Origin: Ruficoccus amylovorans
GTDB lineage: Bacteria > Verrucomicrobiota > Verrucomicrobiia > Opitutales > Cerasicoccaceae
NCBI RefSeq assembly: GCF_014230085.1
Contig: NZ_JACHVB010000043.1
Location: 1 to 64,000 of the forward strand
Length of the DNA stretch: 64,000 bases
Reading direction: 5' to 3'
The position numbers and the translations under genes are program-made. Under the pieces are notes generated by a model, which saw only the letters and a program-made list of their open reading frames with translations, was not told the DNA's origin and ran no database searches. Shown one piece after another: positions 45,053 to 54,372 of the stretch (within the stretch, counting starts at the first letter, position 1; each line of letters starts with the position of its first letter).

Positions 45053-46192
45053 CTAGCTCAGGCGCAGCGGCATGATCACGCACAGGAAGTCCTCCAACGT
45101 CTTGAAAACGCCGGGGCTCAGCTCGTCCTTGAACTCGAAGTAGATCTCGTCGGCATTGAGGGCCTTGAGCGGGTCGAGCAGGAAATGCGGGTTAAAGGCG
45201 ACCTGGACTTCTTTGCCTTCGTAGGCGATGGCCATGCGCTCGCGCGACTCACCGACTTCGGGGGACGAACCGCTGATTTCGAGCAGATTGTTGCCCAGCT
45301 TCAGCTTGACCGAGTTGTTCTTGTCGCTGGTGACGAGGGCAGCGCGTTGCACGCACTCGGCCATCAGCTCACGCTCGATCTTGATCCGGCTTTCGGTCTC
45401 CTTCGGGATGACCTGGCGGTAGTTCGGGTAATTGCCCTCGACGATCTTGGAAACGAGGTAAATCGAATCCACCAGCCCGGACGAGTCCGCCGAATCGGCG
45501 GCCATGCGGATTTCGAAGGCAACCTGGCGGTCGGTAAAGGTGATTTTCAGCTCCTGACCCTGGCCGAGCAGGCGCTCCAGCTCAGTCACAGTCTTGGCCG
45601 GGAGGATGAAGCTGCCCGCGTTGTCCTCGGTCACTTCGAGTTCCTTGCCGGTGAGGGCCAGGCGGCGGCCATCGGTGGCCACGAGGGTCAGCTTCTGGTC
45701 ACCGAAAACGAAGTACACGCCGTTGAGGATGTAGCGGTTTTCGTCGGAGCTCATGGCGTAGGAAACGCTCTTGAGCATGCCGAGGATCTCGCCCTGCTGC
45801 ATGTTGTAAACGTGTTGGTCGGCGAAAGAGGGCAGAGGCGGGAACTCCTCTTGGGCGATGCCCATGATGCGGAATTCCGAACCGCCGGAGGAGCAGGTGA
45901 TCTTGGCCTGATTGCCGGAGGAAGCGTCGAGCTCGACGCCGGTGTCGGGCAGGGCACGGACGATGGTGGCGAGCTTGCGCACCGGCAGAGTGATCCCACC
46001 GGGCTGCTCGATCTCGGCCTTGATCTTACAGCGGATGCCAAGGTCAAGGTTCGTCGTGGTCAGCGAGAGCGTATCGCCCTCGGCCTGGATGAGCACATTG
46101 CTCAGAATCGGCATCGTAGCACGGGTGCCAACAACGTTGAGCACCTGTTGGAGTCCGTTCACGAAGTGGTCCCGGTGAATCTTAAACTTCAT
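45053..46192 (-). CDS. dnaN: DNA polymerase III subunit beta (sliding clamp)
   Basis: A 379-residue clamp that encircles DNA and tethers polymerase III. Three repeated domains fit the length. The N-terminus [38 protein letters not shown] and the C-terminal [31 protein letters not shown] (with the family's M-P-L-R end) are characteristic, and [27 protein letters not shown] is the signature of domain 2. The gene usually lies beside oriC. The upstream region carries DnaA-box-like sites. Confidence 0.98.
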   Translation of the reverse strand: MKFKIHRDHFVNGLQQVLNVVGTRATMPILSNVLIQAEGDTLSLTTTNLDLGIRCKIKAEIEQPGGITLPVRKLATIVRALPDTGVELDASSGNQAKITCSSGGSEFRIMGIAQEEFPPLPSFADQHVYNMQQGEILGMLKSVSYAMSSDENRYILNGVYFVFGDQKLTLVATDGRRLALTGKELEVTEDNAGSFILPAKTVTELERLLGQGQELKITFTDRQVAFEIRMAADSADSSGLVDSIYLVSKIVEGNYPNYRQVIPKETESRIKIERELMAECVQRAALVTSDKNNSVKLKLGNNLLEISGSSPEVGESRERMAIAYEGKEVQVAFNPHFLLDPLKALNADEIYFEFKDELSPGVFKTLEDFLCVIMPLRLS

Positions 46193-46450
46193 GTGACAGC
46201 GAGAGTGTGGAGTTTTGGTTTTGCTGACAACCTTGTAATATTAATGTATTAGATTTTTAAAAAGGGTATTACTCTTAATAAGGGCTGTCGGCGAGTGGAA
46301 TAACCGGGTAAAGCCCATGCTATCCAGTCGCTTACCGAATAATTTGGCGGTGGATAACTCCGGGCGCAAGCCTCAATAACCCGGAATAAGATGCCCCCTT
46401 TTTTTACCGACAAAGTTATTCGCAACTTACTGGGGGCCTTATCCGTGGTT
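46193..46450. other. Candidate origin region (DnaA-box-like cluster, AT-rich stretch)
   Basis: The stretch 46225-46265 is AT-rich (CTTGTAATATTAATGTATTA). Beside it lie DnaA-box-like sequences: TTATCCACC (complement of 46349-46357), TTATTCGCA (46417-46425) and TTATCCGTG (46439-46447), plus two TTATTCC forms nearby. The consensus is TTATNCACA; the best has one mismatch. This is suggestive, not proof. Confidence 0.4.
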
Positions 46451-46561
46451 TGTTCGGGGCCGGGAAGCCCGGTTTTCCGCAAGCTGGGCAGCGGGCGGTT
46501 TGGCTCGCCTTGGAACCGGGTGGGTTGCAGGCTATAGAAACGTTTTTTGCCCCAATCCGCC

Positions 46562-48019
46562 ATGACAAAATCCTCCCCCTCCAAATGGTCGCCCTGGGTC
46601 CTGCTCGTCTCAGTCGCCGTCCTCCTGCTTATGCTCCTGAGCAGTTTCTACCTCTGGCAACTGTTTAGCTCGCCAAGACTGGTCGAGGAGGCGCGGGAAC
46701 GGCTGCGGGCAGAGGGGGCGCCGATGACTTTTAGAGAATTGGCGGTTGGCCCGCCCGTCCCTGACGAGGAAAACGCCGCGCTCGTGCTGATTGCGCTGGA
46801 GTCGTATTTTACCCGTACGGCTCTGGAGGAGTTTATCGATACTTTTTCGGATTGGGATTACGAGAACGAGAACCACCCCGGTATGCTCGCTCCCTGGACG
46901 GAACTTTCTGAGGAGGAGCGACAGCAGTTGACCCAACTGCTCGACAGCAAAGATGTCCGCCACATTCTGGCCGAGGTGCATCGGGCGTTGGCGCTGCCGG
47001 GGATGGACCGTCAGGTTGACCCCGAAAACTACGAGTTGAATCTCGGACCGATGTATTTCCAACGAGTGGTTTCGCTCTATCTATTAAAAGCCAATCAATC
47101 CCTGTTTCTGGCCGGGAAAGCCGATTCTGCTGAAGCCAGGGAGGCGCTGGTCAAACAGGGATATTCGTCTTTGCTTGAAGCGCTGGAACTGACTGACCGC
47201 GTGACGGAGGATTCCAGTTTTGTGACTTTTATCGATGCGCTGTCAAAAGTTGGATTTGGCCGGATGACACTCGAAGCCGTGCAGAATGCAGACCGTGGAT
47301 TTCCGCTGCCTCGTGTCCTGTTTCCAAGGTTTGTTGCTCTGTTAACCGATTCTGAGATTAATAGCCTCTGGACGAGGATCCTGGATCAAGAGAGGTTTTT
47401 TATGGAAAAGGCCATTGATATATGTTCAGTACAGGAGAGGGTGGAACTTGCGGTCTCTTACCCTTTTGATTCCGATGCTCCGTGGGCGGAGTATGTGGAA
47501 AAAGCCTATGTTTATTGGGCACTCCCAAGTTTCTATCGATACTACGCGGCTTGGTATGATAGCCTCAGAGAATTGAGAAAGGCTAATTTGATGGATCCTG
47601 CCTGGGCCGATGAAAGTCAAACCATCCTCTGTCAGTATTTCGATAAGACCGCGGAAGATTTTGGGAGTGAAGATCTTGATGGACTTTTTTCCACGTACAT
47701 GAAGGTCGGTAACCATCTGCAGGCAGACTGGTCTTTGCGTCAAGTCGTGGCCTGCGGGCTGGCCATTAATGCCTATGCTGATGATCGGGGACAACTCCCG
47801 TCTTCGCTGGAGGCGCTGGTGCCGGACTACCTGCCCGAAGTGCCGGTGGATCCTTTGTCACCAAAGGGTGGCACTATCCGCTACGAACCGCTGGGTGACC
47901 ATTTCCGGCTTTGGGCCGTGGGGCTCAACGGCATCGATGATAGTGGCCTGCACGCAGAGAACTGGCAGGAGGGCGACCTGGTGTTTCGTGGACGCCGGGC
48001 GGTTTTTGATGAATTGTAG
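46562..48019 (+). CDS. Membrane-anchored protein with pseudopilin-like C-terminus
   Basis: A 485-residue protein anchored by one N-terminal helix (WVLLVSVAVLLLMLLSSFYLWQLF). The long extracytoplasmic part is acidic and helical without a known domain. The C-terminal about 100 residues carry a pattern seen in type II secretion pseudopilin-like or planctomycete/verrucomicrobial proteins (RGQLPSSLEALVPDYLPEVPVDPLSPKGG, LWAVGLNGIDDSG). The function is unknown. The ATG five codons earlier is an alternative start. Confidence 0.7.
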   Translation: MTKSSPSKWSPWVLLVSVAVLLLMLLSSFYLWQLFSSPRLVEEARERLRAEGAPMTFRELAVGPPVPDEENAALVLIALESYFTRTALEEFIDTFSDWDYENENHPGMLAPWTELSEEERQQLTQLLDSKDVRHILAEVHRALALPGMDRQVDPENYELNLGPMYFQRVVSLYLLKANQSLFLAGKADSAEAREALVKQGYSSLLEALELTDRVTEDSSFVTFIDALSKVGFGRMTLEAVQNADRGFPLPRVLFPRFVALLTDSEINSLWTRILDQERFFMEKAIDICSVQERVELAVSYPFDSDAPWAEYVEKAYVYWALPSFYRYYAAWYDSLRELRKANLMDPAWADESQTILCQYFDKTAEDFGSEDLDGLFSTYMKVGNHLQADWSLRQVVACGLAINAYADDRGQLPSSLEALVPDYLPEVPVDPLSPKGGTIRYEPLGDHFRLWAVGLNGIDDSGLHAENWQEGDLVFRGRRAVFDEL

Positions 48020-48151
48020 AGATCCGCACATTCATAAATCCGCAGATTAAACAACGGGAAGAAACAATTAAAGCCACGGCGATTGCTTTTGCAAATATCA
48101 ACCCTTGAGAAACTTACGAACCTACAAATCCACGAATTTTACGAATTCCCC

Positions 48152-49438
48152 CTATCCGCCGGTGGCGAGGGCCTGGAGGGCGTCTTCGACCTTGTACTTG
48201 TTGAGCTTGCGGCGCATGACATCGAGGGCGCGCATGACGGCACGGACTTTGACGGTGGAGCGTTCGCCGGGGTAAACCATCCGCACGCACCAGGTGCCGC
48301 AGGGGGCGTGGTAGCCGATGTAGATGGTGCCGACCGGGTTCTCAGCGGTGCCGCCGCTGGGTCCGGCAAAGCCGGTCACGGAGAGGGCGTAATCGGTGGA
48401 GAGGCGTTCGGCTGCGCCAGTGGCCATGGCCACGGCAGTTTCCGCGCTGACGGCTCCGTGCTGGGCAATGATGCACTCGGGCACGCCGAGCAGTTCCATT
48501 TTGGCATCATTGTTATAGCAGACAATGCCGCCGGAAAAGACCTTGGAAGCGCCGGGAATGTCGGTAAAGGCGTTCGACAGCAGGCCGCCGGTGCAGGATT
48601 CGGCCACGGCGAGGGTTTTTTCGTCCGCCCGCAGGTGGTCGAAGATGACCTTGGCGATGGAGTCGTCGCCATAGCAGACAAAGTCCGCTCCAAGCGTTTC
48701 GCGGCACTCCTTGGCGATGTGCTGGATGGCGCAGCGGGAGTAGTCGCCCTTGCCACGGCTGAGGCGCACATCGACCATGCCCTGATGGGCGCAGTAGGCG
48801 ACGCCAAGCCCCTCATGTTTGTCGAAAATCGGCATCAGGAGGTTTTCCAGTGCGCTCTCGCCGATGCCCATGGTGCGAATTTGCAGGTAGGCTTCGTCCA
48901 ACCGGCAGTGGCCCTCCGAGCAGAGTCGGGGGATGACCTGGTCCGAGAGCATGGGGATCATCTCGTTGGATGGGCCGGGGAGCATCGCCAGGCACTTATC
49001 GTTGATTTTCAACCAGATACCGGGGGCGGTTCCGTTCGGATTGGGAAGGATTTCGGCACCTTCGGGCAGGTAGCACTGCTTGAGATTGTTCGGGGTGACG
49101 GTGCGCCCCAGCCGCTCGAAACGTGCCCGAATGGCCTGCTCGATCTCGTCGGAGTAGATCAGCTTGCGGCCGAGAACTTCGGCCACGGCCTCGCGGGTGT
49201 TGTCGTCGCTGGTCGGGCCGAGCCCGCCGGTCGTGATGACGATGTCGGACTGCTCCCAGCTCTCCTTGAAAAAGCGTCGGATGTCCTCGGGCGCGTCGTT
49301 GAAGCAGACGTTGCGCTGGAGGTGCAGGCCGTGGCGGGCCAGCTCGCGTCCGATGTGGGCGAGGTGGGAGTTTTCGCGGATGCCGAGCAGGAGCTCGTCA
49401 CCGAGATTGAGAAGTTCTACACGCGGATTTGACGGCAT
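48152..49438 (-). CDS. cinA: CinA-family protein (competence/damage-inducible; nicotinamide-nucleotide amidase-like)
   Basis: A 428-residue two-domain protein. The N-terminal MoCF-like domain (LLNLGDELLLGIRENSH, ITTGGLGPTSDDNTREAVAEVLG, LPGPSNEMIPML) links to a C-terminal CinA domain (TLAVAESCTGGLLSNAFTDIPGASKVFSGGIVCYNN, LSVTGFAGPSGGTAENPVGTIYIGY). The latter is NMN-amidase-like in some bacteria, and cinA is often near recA in others, though recA is 28 kb away here. Start MPSNPRVEL by family length. Confidence 0.94.
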   Translation of the reverse strand: MPSNPRVELLNLGDELLLGIRENSHLAHIGRELARHGLHLQRNVCFNDAPEDIRRFFKESWEQSDIVITTGGLGPTSDDNTREAVAEVLGRKLIYSDEIEQAIRARFERLGRTVTPNNLKQCYLPEGAEILPNPNGTAPGIWLKINDKCLAMLPGPSNEMIPMLSDQVIPRLCSEGHCRLDEAYLQIRTMGIGESALENLLMPIFDKHEGLGVAYCAHQGMVDVRLSRGKGDYSRCAIQHIAKECRETLGADFVCYGDDSIAKVIFDHLRADEKTLAVAESCTGGLLSNAFTDIPGASKVFSGGIVCYNNDAKMELLGVPECIIAQHGAVSAETAVAMATGAAERLSTDYALSVTGFAGPSGGTAENPVGTIYIGYHAPCGTWCVRMVYPGERSTVKVRAVMRALDVMRRKLNKYKVEDALQALATGG

Positions 49439-49669
49439 GGGTAAAGTCGGGTTCACTCAGGACTGAATGGTACCGTTCCGGAATAGTCCGTCCCGCCTGC
49501 CCTTCCGCTTTCTGGCCCGCAACCCATGTTCCCGCAGCCACAGTCGATCAACCGCTTAGGCTTGAAGCTTGAATTTCGGGCCCCAAACCGGTTTGCCTGC
49601 CTGAGCCGTTTCCGGACGAGGTGACCTGAGGCCTGAGTATTGATGTACTATTAACGCACGAGTGCAAAA

Positions 49670-51202
49670 ATGCCAACCCCGCAAACAAAGAAAAAATTGA
49701 ACGAGGCCGTCCGGCGGCTGCCGCACACGCCCGGCGTGTACCTGATGAAAGACCGGGTCGGCACGGTCCTATACGTGGGCAAGGCCAAGGACCTGAAAAA
49801 GCGGGTCAGCACGTACTTCCAGCCCTCGCGCAAGCGCCAGATCGCCCAGCCCAAAGTCACCGCCATGATTGATCTGGTGCACGAGGTCGAGACTATCGAC
49901 GTGCGGACCGAAACGGAGGCGCTCCTGCTCGAAGGCCGTCTGATCAAGGAGTACAAGCCCAAGTACAACACCGACTTCACCGACAACAAGCAGTTCCTGC
50001 TCGTGCGGGTGGACATAGGGGCGGAGTTGCCGCGCTTCCGACTGGCCCGCAACCGCAAGGACGACGGTGCCCGCTACTTCGGGCCCTTTGTCCACGCCGC
50101 GCTTTTACGCAAGACACTGGCTCAGATGCGGATAAAGTACGGCATCCTCCTCGGGGACGCCCATCCAGTGCGCCTGCCCGATGGTCGCTGGCTGCGCTAT
50201 GACGATGCCCGCTCGGAGATCTACCACGCCACCGAGCCGGTCACGCCGGAGCAGTACCGGGTCTTTGTGGACGAGGCTTGCGCCTTTTTAGAGGGCAAAT
50301 CCCGCGAATGGCTGGCCCGTCTGCGCGAAAAAATGGCCGCCGCCGCCGAAGCCCGCGAATACGAAAAAGCCGCGGAACTGCGCGACCAGGTCAAGGCGAT
50401 GGAGGCGACGCTGGAACCGGCCCGGCGCTTTACCCGGACGACGCTGCCACTGCCGAACGCGCCGCAGGAGGCGATGGTCTCACTGCAAAAGTCGCTCGCC
50501 CTGCCCACGCTCCCGCGCCACATGGAGTGCTTTGACATCTCGCACATTTCCGGCTCCTTCGTGGTCGCCTCGATGGCGTACTTCGCCGAAGGCCGTCCCG
50601 ACCGCGCCCAGAACCGCCGTTACCAGATCAAGAGTTTCGTCGGCAACGACGATTTCCGCGCCATGGAGGAAGTCGTCGGCCGCCGCTACTTGCGCCTGAA
50701 AAACGAGGGCCGTCCGATGCCTGATCTCGTGGTGATCGACGGAGGGCAGGGGCAGGTTCATGCCGCGATGAAGGCTTTCCTCTTTCACGGGTTGGAGATG
50801 CCGCCGCTCATCGGCCTGGCGAAAAAGGAGGAGACAGTCATCTTTTCCGACGGGCGGGACCCGCTCAACCTGCCTCATCACGACACGGGCCTGCGGCTGC
50901 TCCAGCGGCTGCGTGACGAGGCCCACCGCCTGGCCAACGGCTACAACGCCCAACTGCGCTCCCGGCGCATCCGCGAGACCGTGCTGGACGAGTTCGAGGG
51001 GCTTGGCCCGGTCCGCCGCAAGGCCCTGCTGGAGCACTTCGGTTCGCTGGAGCGCCTGCGTAAGGCCGGGGTGGACGACCTGCAACAAGTCGAGGGCATC
51101 GGCCCGAAACTGGCCGTCGCACTGCACGCTTTTCTGCGCCGTGAGCCGTCCCCCGCGCCCACGCAAAAGGGGAACCTTTCGGCTCCCCTTCGTTTGCGGT
51201 AG
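49670..51202 (+). CDS. uvrC: UvrC-like excinuclease, compact form
   Basis: A 510-residue endonuclease subunit of nucleotide excision repair. GIY-YIG domain: PGVYLMKDRVGTVLYVGKAKDLKKRV. UVR segment for UvrB contact: YEKAAELRDQVKAMEATLE at about 231-249. RNase H-like domain: MECFDISHISGS at about 285, then LVVIDGGQGQV, DEAHRLANGYN, and a C-terminal helix-hairpin-helix (LEGLGPVRRK...GIGPKLAVALHAF). It lacks about 100 residues between UVR and MECFDISH, and the usual RPC-x-x-Y...C-x-APC cysteine cluster is missing. It is probably a variant UvrC and may not have all its activities. Confidence 0.9.
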   Translation: MPTPQTKKKLNEAVRRLPHTPGVYLMKDRVGTVLYVGKAKDLKKRVSTYFQPSRKRQIAQPKVTAMIDLVHEVETIDVRTETEALLLEGRLIKEYKPKYNTDFTDNKQFLLVRVDIGAELPRFRLARNRKDDGARYFGPFVHAALLRKTLAQMRIKYGILLGDAHPVRLPDGRWLRYDDARSEIYHATEPVTPEQYRVFVDEACAFLEGKSREWLARLREKMAAAAEAREYEKAAELRDQVKAMEATLEPARRFTRTTLPLPNAPQEAMVSLQKSLALPTLPRHMECFDISHISGSFVVASMAYFAEGRPDRAQNRRYQIKSFVGNDDFRAMEEVVGRRYLRLKNEGRPMPDLVVIDGGQGQVHAAMKAFLFHGLEMPPLIGLAKKEETVIFSDGRDPLNLPHHDTGLRLLQRLRDEAHRLANGYNAQLRSRRIRETVLDEFEGLGPVRRKALLEHFGSLERLRKAGVDDLQQVEGIGPKLAVALHAFLRREPSPAPTQKGNLSAPLRLR

Positions 51203-51223
51203 AAACAGATGCTGGGTAAAAAC

Positions 51224-51952
51224 TCAGGCGGCCTTGCGCTCGCTGCGCAGGCGACGCCAGGCCAGTGCGCCCATCCCGGCCACGGCCATCAGCCAGATGC
51301 CGTCGGAGGGTTCGGGGACGGCAGTCAGGCTGCCGCGGATATAGTCTGTGCCATTGCCGGCGAAGCGGATGATGAAGTGGTACGGAGTGTTGGTTGACTC
51401 ATTCGGGAAGAAGCTTTCGCCCAAAACGGGAAAAGCGATATTGGCGTCCGGGTAGGTGGCATCGTTGCCGAGAACCATGTCAAAGGGGGCGACATCCTGA
51501 GTGAAGTTGAACTCGATGCTGGAAACCTCATATGCTCCGACATCCGGCGCAGTCACGGAATCTGGTGAGATACCGTGGTTAAAACTCATGGTCACCTGAT
51601 CGTAGCCGGAGAAGGCGTCTGTGTTGCTATTGGTGACAACGATCTCGCCGCTGAGGTTGGTGTCGCTTTCGAACTGGGCGTCGTACCAGCCGTCAACGGT
51701 TACGGAACCGTTACTGATGGCATCGCGGTATTGACCGCCGCTTTGGTCATATTGGAGGCGGGCCGGGTTGTACACGGCTACGCTCGTATCGACATCCATG
51801 CTGATATTGAGCGAATCTCCGACAGAAAAGTAGCTTCCCAGGCTGCTGGAAACATAGTTTAGCGCGCCGGTGAAACGCCAGGTCTGGGTTTCCGCCAGGG
51901 CGGACCCGAAGCTGGCGACGAAAAACAGGACGGATGCAGTAGCTTTATTCAT
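51224..51952 (-). CDS. PEP-CTERM sorted secreted protein
   Basis: A 242-residue protein with an N-terminal signal peptide (MNKATASVLFFVASFGSALA) and a C-terminal sorting tripartite tail: AVPEPSDGIWLMAVAGMGALAWRRLRSERKAA, the PEP-CTERM pattern of Pro-Glu-Pro, hydrophobic helix and basic end. Exosortase (EpsH) is expected elsewhere in the genome to process it. The mature body is Ser/Asp/Thr-rich with no enzyme motif and may be extracellular matrix. Confidence 0.9.
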   Translation of the reverse strand: MNKATASVLFFVASFGSALAETQTWRFTGALNYVSSSLGSYFSVGDSLNISMDVDTSVAVYNPARLQYDQSGGQYRDAISNGSVTVDGWYDAQFESDTNLSGEIVVTNSNTDAFSGYDQVTMSFNHGISPDSVTAPDVGAYEVSSIEFNFTQDVAPFDMVLGNDATYPDANIAFPVLGESFFPNESTNTPYHFIIRFAGNGTDYIRGSLTAVPEPSDGIWLMAVAGMGALAWRRLRSERKAA

Positions 51953-52727
51953 AGTGCCTATAAGTATGTTTGAGGCCCAGACCCTAGGAATGAAACTACT
52001 CCTGTCAACCTAGAAAGGCCCGGAATAATACTAATAATGACGGAAATCCCGAGTGTGTAAAAAATCTGTAAAGTTTTCCAGTAAAAGGCTTTAAGACCCA
52101 TCGGTTTTTTGAGATTGTCGTCTGTCAGGCCGCGAAGGGGACGAGTCTTGACATCCCAGTACGACCGGGTGCGTGATGCACATGAAACTGGCTCTCCAAA
52201 CCGTCTCTGGGGCGTTAAGTTGTCAGCGGCGGCCGACCGGGAGTTATCCTGACTACGGGTACAGGGTTAGGCGGAGGAAGCTACGGGATTCGGCGGCTGA
52301 CGGCATAAGGATTATTTGTGTAAACTATGGATTGAGAAAAATATGCTTATGCCCTGATATGGGAGGATGATACGTGCCACACCCCGTCGTAAGCCCGACC
52401 TCTCCATGCTCAACAACGTGTCGTGCGAGACCCGGACCGCCATCCCGCCCCGCTCCGCCGAACCGGAGAGCGTCGGGGGCAAGGGCTTGCTGGCCGAGGC
52501 CGCACGGAGCCGCAACAGCCGGGAAGAAAACCTTTTTCGGCGACTTTTCAGGCGTTGATGTTACTGGCTAGCGTTGTCGGCCAACGGCTGCGGGCTGTTT
52601 TGCCCCGGGCCGACTCACTCCGTAATTTGAAGACATGCTCCAAAGAAAGATCGTTTGTCTTCGCGTCCGCAGAAAAGAACGTGGGAGCGCTTGCACACCG
52701 CCGGGAAGCAAATACACTACGTGAGTT
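51953..52727. other. Long intergenic region, no confident gene
   Basis: 775 bp. A few short ORFs exist (for example near 52367-52558) but I find no family, codon bias or ribosome site worth a call. It probably holds the promoters of the divergent PEP-CTERM gene and the peroxiredoxin. Confidence 0.5.
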
Positions 52728-53234
52728 ATGAAAAATCCGCTTTTGATTCTGGCTGGTGTCCTTGGACTGAGCGTGGCGCAGGCCGAACCCCTCAAAGTGG
52801 GCGATCCGGCCCCGGTGGTGACGGCGGTTGACCAAAACGGTAACGAGGTCGATCTGGCCAAAATTTACGCCGACGGCACGACGCTGGTGTATTTTTACCC
52901 GAAAGCGGACACGCCCGGCTGCACTGCTCAGGCCTGTAGTCTCCGCGACGCTTACACCGAGTTGACTGATGCCGGGGTGACAGTCATCGGAGTGAGCATG
53001 GACTCGGTCGGCTCCCAGAAAGCTTTTGCCGAAAAGTACAAGCTGCCTTTTATCCTCATCGCCGACCCTGACGGTAAGCTTGCCGACGCCTTCGGCGTGC
53101 CGCACAAGCTCGGTTTTGCCTCGCGTCAGGCTTACCTGATCCGGGACGGCAAAATCGTCTGGCTGGATTACAAAGCCTCGACCAAGCAGCAGGCACAGGA
53201 TGCCCTGGCAGCCCTCAAGGCGCTTGGAGAGTAA
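52728..53234 (+). CDS. Exported peroxiredoxin (Bcp/AhpC-TSA family)
   Basis: A 168-residue thiol peroxidase exported by a signal peptide (MKNPLLILAGVLGLSVAQA). The thioredoxin fold has YFYPKADTPGCTAQACSLRD: the peroxidatic Cys is in PGC and a second Cys sits five residues later, as in atypical 2-Cys Bcp-like enzymes. VIGVSMDSVGSQKAFAEKYKLPFILIADPDGKLADAFGV and QAYLIRDGKIVW complete the family pattern. It would detoxify peroxides outside the cytoplasm. Confidence 0.92.
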   Translation: MKNPLLILAGVLGLSVAQAEPLKVGDPAPVVTAVDQNGNEVDLAKIYADGTTLVYFYPKADTPGCTAQACSLRDAYTELTDAGVTVIGVSMDSVGSQKAFAEKYKLPFILIADPDGKLADAFGVPHKLGFASRQAYLIRDGKIVWLDYKASTKQQAQDALAALKALGE

Positions 53235-53360
53235 ATTCGCGAAGGAGCGGAGCGGATCGCCCTCTCATTATCGGTTTACCGTCCCGACTGTCATTTTGGC
53301 AGTGTACCGGGAGACGAACGCTTGCTCCGGCCAACTCTTAAGCCGGAAACTGACACAACT

Positions 53361-53639
53361 TCATGCGGTGCGTCCGAAAAAATAGTAGTAGCTCAGTGCT
53401 GCCATGCAGAGGCTGAAGACCAGGGCGAATATCCCGATCAAACGGCTGTAGCGGATGATAGCCTGATGATCTCCCTCTTCCTCAGGCTGCTCCTGAGTCA
53501 GATTATAGACCAGGCGCTGGTAGCGCTCGACCAGGATGTCACCGTTGCTCAGCAGCAGGTGCGCCCCGATAATAGCTGGAATTAAAACCAAGGCAGGCAG
53601 AACCAGATAAGGTAAAAGTGTCAGAACCCGTGCGATCAT
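53361..53639 (-). CDS. Small two-TM membrane protein (paralog 1)
   Basis: A 92-residue protein with two helices (LTLLPYLVLPALVLIPAIIGAHLLLSN and IIRYSRLIGIFALVFSLCMAALSYYYFF) separated by a charged cytoplasmic loop with EEEGD. The segment LLLSNGDILVERYQ resembles LVLANSDKLTVKYQ of the neighbouring gene, which shares the same layout. No known family. Confidence 0.65.
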   Translation of the reverse strand: MIARVLTLLPYLVLPALVLIPAIIGAHLLLSNGDILVERYQRLVYNLTQEQPEEEGDHQAIIRYSRLIGIFALVFSLCMAALSYYYFFGRTA

Positions 53640-53810
53640 GTGTGCTGAGTGTTAAGGAAAACACCCTGATTATGTAATTCCGAAGGCCTCTTGGAAGCCA
53701 ATTCTGTACGGAGGTATCGCTAAATAGGGGCTTTTCCGGACCGGGGGGATTTGCAGGCCTTGCGGTCTGCCCGATTATGATGGGCACAGCGAACAAAGTG
53801 ATTCAGCAGA

Positions 53811-54062
53811 TCACGTGGTTACGTAATAAACGACGCCTGCGCTGAACACTAAAAGCAGGACGCCAACGGCTTTCAGGAGCCAGATAATGCGGGGCATGTT
53901 GCTGAAGTCTTCATCCTTCAGCGGCTGCATGGTGCGTGCTAATTGATAATTCTGGTACTTGACCGTGAGCTTATCGGAGTTGGCCAATACCAGATAGCAA
54001 CCGAGCGAGGCGGGAACCCCGATCAGCACAGCAATGAAAATCCAAAACAATCCCTCAAGCAT
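53811..54062 (-). CDS. Small two-TM membrane protein (paralog 2)
   Basis: An 83-residue protein with two helices (GLFWIFIAVLIGVPASLGCYLVLAN and IWLLKAVGVLLLVFSAGVVYYV) and a charged middle (KYQNYQLARTMQPLKDEDF). Layout and the N/S-D-x-L-x-x-K/R-YQ segment match the gene at 53361, so this looks like an old tandem duplication. Function unknown. Confidence 0.65.
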   Translation of the reverse strand: MLEGLFWIFIAVLIGVPASLGCYLVLANSDKLTVKYQNYQLARTMQPLKDEDFSNMPRIIWLLKAVGVLLLVFSAGVVYYVTT

Positions 54063-54270
54063 ACCCTGTGAATCTATCGTTTAAAGCATACACTGAAATT
54101 CAACTCGACACTAAGTATCGGTTTAGGCAGAAATTTAAACTGTTTTTTTGAAAAATTAACCAGATTGTGTATTATTATCGCATTTTTACATTTGCTTGAT
54201 ACACCGAACAATTTTAAAAAAATAAAAAGAAAATATTGACTTGGCCCAAAATAATGGTTCTATTGGCAAC

Positions 54271-54372
54271 ATAAACTTTTACGACTTCTCCTACGGGAGA
54301 TGGGGTAACAAGCAACGAGATAAAGTAGAAAACAAATGGCGGAGCGTTTAGGGGTAGGCGCTCCGCCTTCAT
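54271..54372 (+). ncRNA. Candidate small RNA with promoter and terminator
   Basis: In the AT-rich gap 54063-54631, TTGACT (54236-54241), a 17-bp spacer and TCTATT (54259-54264) look like a sigma-70-type promoter. The predicted transcript of about 100 nt has a hairpin (TCTCCTACGGGAGA) and ends with a strong stem GGCGGAGCG...CGCTCCGCC at 54338-54368 followed by TTCATTTTAT. There is no convincing ORF. The region between the DnaJ-like gene and paralog 2 contains nothing else I can support. Confidence 0.35.

Noticed and set aside
52367-52571. Two overlapping short plus-strand ORFs before the peroxiredoxin gene
   Set aside because: Arginine-, proline- and serine-rich compositions typical of GC-rich random frames, no ribosome site of note and no family signal.
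53539-53796. Minus-strand ORF overlapping the small two-TM gene
   Set aside because: No hydrophobic pattern or family, and it overlaps a better candidate in another frame.
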